64,000 nucleotides of DNA from Enterobacillus tribolii (GTDB lineage: Bacteria; Pseudomonadota; Gammaproteobacteria; Enterobacterales; Enterobacteriaceae), in the NCBI RefSeq assembly GCF_003363015.1, contig NZ_QRAP01000002.1, positions 434,001 to 498,000 of the forward strand. Direction: 5' to 3'. The position numbers and the translations under genes are program-made. Positions 57,987 through 64,000 of the stretch are shown in pieces. Under the pieces are notes generated by a model, which was given only the letters and a program-made list of their open reading frames with translations, made no database searches and was not told the DNA's origin. How positions within the stretch are numbered: position 1 is the first letter of the stretch; the number at the start of each line of letters is the position of its first letter.

Positions 57987-58200
57987 CGCGAGTCTCACTT
58001 CCTCTGAATTTATTCTTTTTATTGCTACAGGCAATATGCCACATTTTTGCATTTTGCTGCGCGTTTTTGTCGCAATTATCTCCCTCAAGGCAGGAAAATC
58101 GCTTCAGCCGCTGCTGCCGGCACGCAGTCGGCGTAGATAATTGCGTCAGCGGGCCTATAATACGCACACGTTTTCGTTGCATACGTTATAGGACTCTGAC

Positions 58201-58860
58201 ATGACGCAGGATGAACTGAAAAAAGCCGTTGGCTGGGAAGCGCTGAAGTTTGTAAAGCCCGGAACGATCGTCGGTGTGGGAACCGGCTCCACTGCGGCGC
58301 ACTTTATTGATGCGCTGGGCACAATGAAAGGGCAGATTGAAGGCGCGGTATCCAGTTCGGACGCGTCGACCGAGAAGCTGAAAGCGCTGGGTATTCCGGT
58401 GTTTGACCTTAATGCGATTGATAGCCTGGATGTGTATGTCGACGGCGCCGACGAGATCGACGGCCACATGAACATGATCAAAGGCGGCGGCGCCGCGCTG
58501 ACGCGTGAGAAAATCGTGGCGGCGGTGGCGAAAACCTTCGTCTGTATCGTTGATGCTTCCAAGCAGGTGGACGTGCTGGGCAAGTTCCCGCTGCCGGTGG
58601 AAGTGATTCCGATGGCCCGCTCCTACGTGGCCCGCGAGCTGGTGAAGCTGGGCGGCGTGCCGGAGTACCGTCAGGGCGTGTTAACGGATAACGGCAACGT
58701 GATTCTGGACGTCCATAACCTGAAAATCCTGGACCCGGTGGCGTTGGAAAACAAAATCAACGGCATCGCAGGCGTGGTGACCGTCGGGCTGTTCGCCGGT
58801 CGCGGCGCGGATGTCGCGCTGGTCGGTACGGCCGATGGCGTGAAAACGATCAAGGCTTGA
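58201..58860 (+). CDS. rpiA: Ribose-5-phosphate isomerase A
   Basis: Interconverts ribose-5-phosphate and ribulose-5-phosphate. 219 aa, same as E. coli. [14 protein letters not shown] phosphate loop, [16 protein letters not shown] catalytic Asp motif and KGGGAAL with the active Glu region REKI are present. Followed by a terminator. Works with TktA in the pentose phosphate pathway. Confidence 0.98.
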   Translation: MTQDELKKAVGWEALKFVKPGTIVGVGTGSTAAHFIDALGTMKGQIEGAVSSSDASTEKLKALGIPVFDLNAIDSLDVYVDGADEIDGHMNMIKGGGAALTREKIVAAVAKTFVCIVDASKQVDVLGKFPLPVEVIPMARSYVARELVKLGGVPEYRQGVLTDNGNVILDVHNLKILDPVALENKINGIAGVVTVGLFAGRGADVALVGTADGVKTIKA

Positions 58861-58865
58861 CGGGT

Positions 58866-58899
58866 AAAACGCCCGCCGTGAAGCGCGGGCGTTTTCTCT
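58866..58899 (+). terminator. Intrinsic terminator of rpiA
   Basis: AAAACGCCCGC / GCGGGCGTTTT arms (58866-58876 and 58885-58895), then CTCT. Confidence 0.88.
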
Positions 58900-58953
58900 A
58901 TGATGAAAGATCAAAACAGCGTGATTTAATTTTTTTCATATCCGCCGTAATTT

Positions 58954-58969
58954 AGTGACATATATCACA
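58954..58969. promoter_or_regulatory. CRP site upstream of serA
   Basis: AGTGA-N6-TCACA, 9 of 10 positions of the CRP consensus, about 210 bp before serA. CRP and Lrp control of serA is known in E. coli. Confidence 0.6.
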
Positions 58970-59176
58970 TATCCCGCCTGCGGCTAACTTTCCCGCTGAC
59001 ACTTCCTCCGGACGCAGTATTTTTCGCCAAAAAAGCCGGCGCTGACTAACCCTTGTGCTGTTAGGATAGCAATCGATTGGCTTGCCCGGCCCGGAAATTT
59101 TGTTATGTTGACAGAAGGTTGTGAGAAAAACGGTAGTTAAAAATAACATTGATGTTTCATCGTATAGGGTTGGGTC

Positions 59177-60415
59177 ATGTCAAAAGTTTCTTTGGAGAAA
59201 GACAAGATTAAGTTCTTGCTGGTGGAAGGGGTTCATCAAAGCGCCGTGGATATCCTGCGCGCTTCCGGCTATACCAACATTGAATATCACAAGGGGGCGC
59301 TGGATGATGAGTCGTTGAAGTCGGCTATCCGTGACGCGCACTTCATCGGTATACGATCCCGGACCCACCTGTCCGAAGAGATTTTCGCCGCGGCGGAAAA
59401 GCTGGTTGCAGTTGGCTGTTTTTGTATCGGAACCAATCAGGTCAACCTGGAGGTTGCGGAACGCCGAGGCATTCCGGTGTTCAACGCGCCGTTCTCCAAC
59501 ACCCGTTCCGTGGCGGAGATGGTGCTGGGCGAGCTGCTGCTGCTGCTGCGTGGCATTCCGGCGGCCAACGCCAAGGCGCACCGCGGGCAGTGGTTTAAAA
59601 ACGCGAACGGCTGCTTTGAGGCGCGCGGTAAGAAGCTGGGCATCATCGGTTATGGCCATATCGGCACACAGCTGGGGATTCTGGCCGAAGGCATCGGCAT
59701 GAACGTTTTCTTTTATGATATTGAAAACAAACTGCCGCTCGGTAACGCGCAGCAAGTGCGTCATCTGTCCGACCTGCTCAACATGAGCGATGTGGTGACG
59801 CTGCACGTGCCGGAAACCGCATCGACCAAGAATATGATCGGCGCCGCTCAACTGTCGTTGATGAAACCCGGCTCGATCCTGATCAACGCTTCGCGCGGCA
59901 CCGTGGTGGATATTTCTGCATTGTGCAATGCGCTGTCAAGCAAGCATCTGGCTGGGGCGGCTCTCGACGTCTTCCCGGAAGAGCCGGCAACCAACGACGA
60001 TCCGTTCAATTCGCCGCTGTGTGAATTCGATAACGTGCTGCTGACGCCGCACATCGGCGGTTCGACGCAGGAAGCGCAGGAAAACATCGGCGCGGAAGTG
60101 GCCGGTAAGTTTGTGAAATACTCCGACAACGGTTCAACGCTTTCCGCGGTGAACTTCCCGGAGGTTTCTCTGCCGGAACATGCGACCAACGTCAGCCGTC
60201 TGCTGCATATTCATGAAAACCGCCCGGGCATCATGACGCAGCTTAACCAGATCTTCGCCGAAGAAGGGGTGAACATTGCCGCGCAGTACCTGCAAACCAA
60301 CGCGCGGATGGGCTACGTGGTTATCGATGTTGAAACGGAAACCGAGCGTGCGCAGGCGGCATTGCTGCGCATGAAGGCCATTCCCGGCACTATCCGTGCC
60401 CGTCTGCTGCACTGA
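59177..60415 (+). CDS. serA: D-3-phosphoglycerate dehydrogenase SerA
   Basis: First step of serine biosynthesis, oxidising 3-phosphoglycerate with NAD. 412 aa (410 in E. coli). Substrate domain at both ends of the central Rossmann domain (GIIGYGHIGTQ), catalytic motif LLTPHIGGSTQEAQENI, and a C-terminal ACT domain (RLLHIHENRPGIM) for serine feedback inhibition. Its leader of about 277 bp contains a CRP site. Confidence 0.98.
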   Translation: MSKVSLEKDKIKFLLVEGVHQSAVDILRASGYTNIEYHKGALDDESLKSAIRDAHFIGIRSRTHLSEEIFAAAEKLVAVGCFCIGTNQVNLEVAERRGIPVFNAPFSNTRSVAEMVLGELLLLLRGIPAANAKAHRGQWFKNANGCFEARGKKLGIIGYGHIGTQLGILAEGIGMNVFFYDIENKLPLGNAQQVRHLSDLLNMSDVVTLHVPETASTKNMIGAAQLSLMKPGSILINASRGTVVDISALCNALSSKHLAGAALDVFPEEPATNDDPFNSPLCEFDNVLLTPHIGGSTQEAQENIGAEVAGKFVKYSDNGSTLSAVNFPEVSLPEHATNVSRLLHIHENRPGIMTQLNQIFAEEGVNIAAQYLQTNARMGYVVIDVETETERAQAALLRMKAIPGTIRARLLH

Positions 60416-60436
60416 TTTTACCTTCCGATGAATGAC

Positions 60437-60466
60437 AAAGCCGGCTTGACGCCGGCTTTTTCTTTT
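60437..60466 (+). terminator. Intrinsic terminator of serA
   Basis: AAAGCCGGC / GCCGGCTTT arms, loop TTGAC, then TTCTTTTT. Confidence 0.92.
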
Positions 60467-60479
60467 TGTTTGCGGATCG

Positions 60480-61079
60480 TCACCAGCGATAGTGCGCGCC
60501 GGGCGTGATGATTTCCGGCAGAGGTACGTCCCAGCTTTGTGCGGGCAGGGTTTCGACCCGCTGACAGTCGTGGGCCAGGCCGACAGGGTACGGCCCGCCG
60601 TGTTGCCAGTTTTGCAGCGTTCTGTCGTAGAAGCCGCCGCCCATCCCCAGCCGTTGCCCCTGTTCGTCAAAAGCGACCAGCGGAGTGAGGATGATATCCA
60701 GCGCGTTGATTGGCAGAACGTGGCGTACGTCGAGGCGCGGTTCGCGGATGCCAAAGCCATTGGTGGTCATTGGCGTATCCGGCGCGTAGGTCAGAAACAG
60801 CAAATGCCCCGGACTGAACGGATGCACGACCGGCAGGCAGACGTGTTTACCGGCCTGCCAGAGACGTTCGATTAAAGGTTGGGTATTAAGCTCGCCGTCA
60901 AATGACAGAAAGACAGCGATGTTTTTTGCTGCCTGCATGCGCGGATGCCCGATAACCCGCTCAACGATGCGTTCGGCCGCCTGATGCTGTTCACGCGGGC
61001 TGAGCGCACGACGTCGCGCCCGTACTTCACGGCGGATAGCATCACGGGAAACGGGAAAAGCATCATTGATTGCTGTCAT
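60480..61079 (-). CDS. ygfA: 5-formyltetrahydrofolate cyclo-ligase
   Basis: ATP-dependent enzyme converting 5-formyl-THF to 5,10-methenyl-THF; linked to persister formation in E. coli. 199 aa; the ATG at 61079 was preferred to an upstream TTG. Substrate and ATP motifs PLVAFDEQGQRLGMGGGFYDRTL are intact. Lies directly downstream of the 6S RNA gene on the same strand and is expected to be cotranscribed with it. Confidence 0.95.
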   Translation of the reverse strand: MTAINDAFPVSRDAIRREVRARRRALSPREQHQAAERIVERVIGHPRMQAAKNIAVFLSFDGELNTQPLIERLWQAGKHVCLPVVHPFSPGHLLFLTYAPDTPMTTNGFGIREPRLDVRHVLPINALDIILTPLVAFDEQGQRLGMGGGFYDRTLQNWQHGGPYPVGLAHDCQRVETLPAQSWDVPLPEIITPGAHYRW

Positions 61080-61116
61080 AAGCAACGCTCAGAAACAATA
61101 CAGGGAGTGCTAAAAA

Positions 61117-61301
61117 GGGGGAATCTCCGAGATGCCGTCGCAGGCTGTAACCCTTGAACCCTGGGTTCAAGGTGAACATAGCGTCGCAGCCTTAAGGCTT
61201 CTCGGAAACCGAGCGTGCTCACCGACCACGGATCGCTACATTCTTGTGGTATGAAATATCGGCTCAGGGGACTGGCCCACCGACAAACACCTCAGAGAAA
61301 T
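61117..61301 (-). ncRNA. ssrS: 6S RNA
   Basis: Small RNA of about 185 nt that binds sigma-70 RNA polymerase and down-regulates many promoters in stationary phase. Reading the minus strand from 61301: ATTTCTCTGAGG, then CCAGTCCCCTGAGCCGATATTTC, a bubble region, GGTGAGCA-like GGTGAGCACGCTCGGT, CCTTGAACCCAGGGTTCAAGG and the closing GGCATCTCGGAGATTCCCCC, which pairs with the 5' end. Order zapA-ssrS-ygfA is the enterobacterial one. Ends are set by alignment to memory of the E. coli RNA and may be off by a few bases. Confidence 0.94.
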
Positions 61302-61400
61302 CTTGGATTCGTCTACTGCTTTGAACTTATCCTAACACATTTCTGACCATTGAAAAGCAAATTTTGGTAAAAAATTTCTTTGTGAAATAATAAGTTACAA

Positions 61401-61730
61401 TCAATCAAACTGTGCGCTCTGGCGCTCAGTGATCTTACCCTGTTCCAGCAACGCCTGTTCAATGGTCTGCTGCAACATCCGGATTCTTTGTTCCATATTG
61501 GCGGCATAATCGCGGGTTTTCAATCGCTCCTGCGCCAGTTCGTGACATACGTTCAATGCCGCGATAAAAACCAACTGTTCCGTATTGGTGACTCTAGTGC
61601 GAACTTTAAGATCTTGCAACCGCTGGTTGAGGTCTTCCGCCGCCTGGTTCAACGCATCCTGTTGTTCCGGGGGGCAATTCACTCTCAATGTGCGGCCAAA
61701 AATTTGAATATCTACCGGTTGTGCCGACAT
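61401..61730 (-). CDS. zapA: Cell-division protein ZapA
   Basis: Small cytosolic protein of 109 aa that bundles FtsZ filaments at the Z-ring. N-terminal [15 protein letters not shown] and a C-terminal coiled coil (about 50-105) match E. coli ZapA. Upstream of ssrS on the same strand and divergent from ygfB. Confidence 0.95.
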   Translation of the reverse strand: MSAQPVDIQIFGRTLRVNCPPEQQDALNQAAEDLNQRLQDLKVRTRVTNTEQLVFIAALNVCHELAQERLKTRDYAANMEQRIRMLQQTIEQALLEQGKITERQSAQFD

Positions 61731-61923
61731 ACCACCTTCCTGCCTAATTTTTCACGCTTTCTGATACGGGCTTCCGGATCGGAAGGCGCAACTATATCTA
61801 CCTCGCCGCTGTGATACAACCCTTTCCCCTGTCGTTTTTTGACCGGAAATGCCCATTTCTGGTATAGCGACTGACCTTGGTGGTAGCATAACATGAACTT
61901 TCCCTGCCAACGATGACCATTGT

Positions 61924-62502
61924 ATGTCTATTGAGAATACTTTACCTGATTACGCGGCGCTCAACCGCGCCCTGCAACAGCAAAGCGTCGCCCTGACGGC
62001 GGCGGAAATGCACGGTTTGCTGAGTGGTATTCTGTGCGGCGGCAACCGTGACGCCAGCTGGAAGACGTTGCTGCACGACCTGACCAACGAAGGCGAAGCC
62101 TGGCCGCTGGCGTTGTCGCAGCCGCTGGACGCGGTTTATCAGTCAACGCGCGAGTCGCTGGAAGATGACGGTTTCGGTTTTCAGATGATGCTGCCGGACG
62201 GGGACGACGTTTCGGTCTTTGAGCGCGCCGATGCGCTGGCGGGATGGGTGAACCATTTCCTGCTGGGGCTGGGCGTGATGCAGCCTAAGCTGGATAAGGT
62301 CCGCAACGAAGTCGGCGAAGCGATCGACGATCTGCGCAATATCGCGCAGTTGGGTTACGACGAAGACGAAGATCAGGAAGAACTGGAACAGTCTCTGGAA
62401 GAGGTGGCGGAATATGTGCGCATGGCGGCAATGCTGTGTCACAGCGAGTTCGTTCAGCAACAACCGCTGGCGCCGGAGAGCCGTAAACCCACATTGCACT
62501 GA
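61924..62502 (+). CDS. ygfB: YgfB family protein (UPF0149)
   Basis: A 192-aa acidic helical protein of the YecA/YgfB family. [16 protein letters not shown] and [11 protein letters not shown] are hallmarks. In Pseudomonas a homologue antagonises AlpA in antibiotic response; role here not known. First gene of ygfB-pepP-ubiH. Confidence 0.93.
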   Translation: MSIENTLPDYAALNRALQQQSVALTAAEMHGLLSGILCGGNRDASWKTLLHDLTNEGEAWPLALSQPLDAVYQSTRESLEDDGFGFQMMLPDGDDVSVFERADALAGWVNHFLLGLGVMQPKLDKVRNEVGEAIDDLRNIAQLGYDEDEDQEELEQSLEEVAEYVRMAAMLCHSEFVQQQPLAPESRKPTLH

Positions 62503-62584
62503 ACAATATTGCACTGAACAATCACCGGCGGGGAAACCTCACCCCGCCTGAACGATAAATATCTGCTTTTATCAGGAGAAGGTC

Positions 62585-63898
62585 ATGACCCTGCAAGAGT
62601 TTCAGCGCCGACGTAAATCATTGCTGGCTAAAATGGCGCCCGGCAGCGCCGCGTTATTTTTCGCCGCGCCGGAAAGCATTCGCAGCGCGGACAGCGATTA
62701 TCCCTATCGTCAAAACAGCGATTTTTGGTACATGACCGGCTTTAACGAACCGGAAGCCCTGTTACTCCTGATAAAAAGCGATGAAACTCACAGCCACAGC
62801 GTGTTGTTTAACCGCGTACGCGATCTGACCGCGGAAATCTGGTTCGGGCGTCGCCTGGGGCAGGAGGCTGCGCCGGAGAAGCTCGGTGTCGATCGTGCCC
62901 TGCCGTTCGGCGACTTGGGCGAGCAGCTGCATCTGCTGCTCAACGGACTAGATACGGTCTACCACGCGCAGGGCCTTTACGCCTATGCCGACGCGATCGT
63001 CTTCGCCGCGCTGGAAAAATTGCGCAACGGCGCCCGGCAGAATTTCAAAGCGCCGGTTTCGCTGACTGACTGGCGCCCCTGGGTGCATGAGATGCGTCTG
63101 TTCAAGTCACCGGAAGAAGTGGCGCTGATGCGCCGGGCGGGCGAGATTTCCGCGTTGGCCCATACCCGCGCGATGCAGGCGTGCCGTCCGGGGATGTTCG
63201 AGTATCAGCTCGAAGGCGAAATCCATCACGAATTTAACCGTCACGGCGCCCGTTATCCCTCCTACAACACCATCGTGGGCGGGGGCGAAAATGCCTGTAT
63301 TCTGCATTACACCGAAAATGAATCCGAGCTGAAAGACGGCGATCTGGTGCTGATCGACGCCGGATGTGAATATCAGGGCTACGCCGGCGATATCACCCGT
63401 ACCTTCCCGGTCAACGGCACGTTTAGCCCGGCGCAGCGCGCGATTTACGACTTAGTGCTGGCGTCGATGGATAAAGCGTTTGAGGTTTTCGGGCCGGGAA
63501 GCAGCATCCGCGAGGCGCATGAAGCGGCGGTACGCGTGATGGTTGAAGGGCTGATGGCGCTGGGCGTGATGAAGGGCGACCTGGAAACATTGATCGCCGA
63601 ACAGGCGCACCGTCAGTTCTTTATGCACGGGATCAGCCATTGGCTGGGGCTGGATGTGCACGATGTCGGTGATTACGGCAGTTCCGCGCGCGACCGTATT
63701 CTGGAGCCGGGAATGGTGCTGACCGTGGAGCCGGGGCTGTATATTGCGCCGGACGCGGATGTGCCGCAGGAGTATCGCGGCATCGGCGTGCGTATTGAGG
63801 ATGACATTCTGATCACCGTGGATGGGTTTGAGGTGCTGACCAAAGACGTGGTGAAAAAAGCGGATGATATTGAGGCCCTGATGGCCGCTGCCAGGTAA
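62585..63898 (+). CDS. pepP: Xaa-Pro aminopeptidase PepP
   Basis: Dimanganese enzyme removing N-terminal residues before proline. 437 aa; N-terminal AMP_N domain (about 1-170) and a pita-bread catalytic domain with metal ligands in LIDAGCEYQGYAGDITRTF, HGISHWLGLDVHD and VEPGLY / GVRIEDD. AGGAGA precedes the ATG. Five bases separate its stop from ubiH. Confidence 0.97.
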   Translation: MTLQEFQRRRKSLLAKMAPGSAALFFAAPESIRSADSDYPYRQNSDFWYMTGFNEPEALLLLIKSDETHSHSVLFNRVRDLTAEIWFGRRLGQEAAPEKLGVDRALPFGDLGEQLHLLLNGLDTVYHAQGLYAYADAIVFAALEKLRNGARQNFKAPVSLTDWRPWVHEMRLFKSPEEVALMRRAGEISALAHTRAMQACRPGMFEYQLEGEIHHEFNRHGARYPSYNTIVGGGENACILHYTENESELKDGDLVLIDAGCEYQGYAGDITRTFPVNGTFSPAQRAIYDLVLASMDKAFEVFGPGSSIREAHEAAVRVMVEGLMALGVMKGDLETLIAEQAHRQFFMHGISHWLGLDVHDVGDYGSSARDRILEPGMVLTVEPGLYIAPDADVPQEYRGIGVRIEDDILITVDGFEVLTKDVVKKADDIEALMAAAR

Positions 63899-63903
63899 CC
63901 GGC

Positions 63904-64000
63904 ATGAAAATGATCATAGTGGGAGGCGGAATGGCCGGCGCGACGTTGGCGCTGGCCGTTTCCGCCCTGAGTGAAGGGCGCATCGGTATCGAGCTGGTCG
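63904..64000 (+). CDS. ubiH: 2-octaprenyl-6-methoxyphenol hydroxylase UbiH (5' part)
   Basis: First 32 codons of a flavin monooxygenase of ubiquinone biosynthesis; the gene runs out of the window. IIVGGGMAGATLALAVS is the FAD Rossmann GxGxxG motif and matches the UbiH N-terminus. The pepP-ubiH order supports it. Confidence 0.9.
   Translation, partial: MKMIIVGGGMAGATLALAVSALSEGRIGIELV

Noticed and set aside
1-64000. CRISPR array, tRNA, rRNA, insertion sequence or prophage
   Set aside because: No regularly spaced repeats, cloverleaf-like CCA-ended segments, transposase, integrase or phage genes were seen.

Overview
The window is a chromosomal segment of a gamma-proteobacterium of the order Enterobacterales. 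Nearly every gene has a close E. coli counterpart in length and sequence, and the order follows the 64-67 min region of the E. coli map (mltC-yggX-mutY / trmB-yggL-yggN / hemW-rdgB-yggU-yggT-yggS / yggR / ruvX-yqgE-gshB-rsmE-sprT / galP / metK / speA-speB / loiP / tktA / pgk-fbaA / mscS-argO-yggE-argP-rpiA-serA-ygfA-6S RNA-zapA-ygfB-pepP-ubiH). The base composition looks GC-rich. The mix of insertions (GH18 chitinase, DUF1996 protein, large alpha-2-macroglobulin, cadBA, fdnGHI) fits a plant- or soil-associated member such as Pectobacteriaceae, but the genus cannot be fixed from sequence reading alone.

Layout. 1-5.3 kb: inducible ornithine decarboxylase operon speFL-speF-potE with its ornithine-sensing leader peptide, then a two-domain molbindin and nikR. 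5.3-20.7 kb: conserved housekeeping block (cell wall, Fe-S protection, DNA and tRNA repair or modification, heme chaperone, glutathione), interrupted at 10.1-12.8 kb by an accessory patch (DUF1883-like protein, secreted DUF1996/DNRLRE protein, isochorismatase-like hydrolase) where E. coli has ansB. 20.7-31.9 kb: polyamine and methionine block: cadBA, galP, metK, speA, speB. 31.9-39.2 kb: respiratory selenoprotein formate dehydrogenase fdnGHI and a secreted GH18 chitinase. 39.6-54.4 kb: loiP, tktA, a quinol-monooxygenase-like gene, an alpha-2-macroglobulin plus pbpC pair, pgk and fbaA. 54.5-64 kb: mscS, the lysine/arginine exporter and its regulator argP, rpiA, serA, 6S RNA, zapA, and the start of ubiH, cut by the window end.

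How the genes work together. Three amino-acid decarboxylase routes lie within 31 kb: ornithine (SpeF/PotE), lysine (CadA/CadB) and arginine (SpeA then SpeB). With MetK supplying S-adenosylmethionine they cover putrescine and cadaverine production and, with SAM, aminopropyl-donor supply. The two antiporter operons are typical acid-stress devices. Regulatory sites that can be read directly include a GalR/CRP arrangement before galP, tandem MetJ boxes before metK, an FNR box and a NarL-type inverted heptamer pair before fdnG, a Cra operator before pgk and a CRP site before serA.

The most notable items are the SpeFL leader peptide, which standard gene callers would miss; two overlapping small reading frames in the long speA leader; an AT-rich leader with stacked inverted repeats before cadBA and no cadC beside it; the UGA-selenocysteine codon that splits fdnG; a chitinase whose DxxDxDxE motif has lost its first Asp; and an alpha-2-macroglobulin without the thioester Cys sitting where relatives carry epd. 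No CRISPR array, tRNA, rRNA, insertion sequence or prophage was seen.
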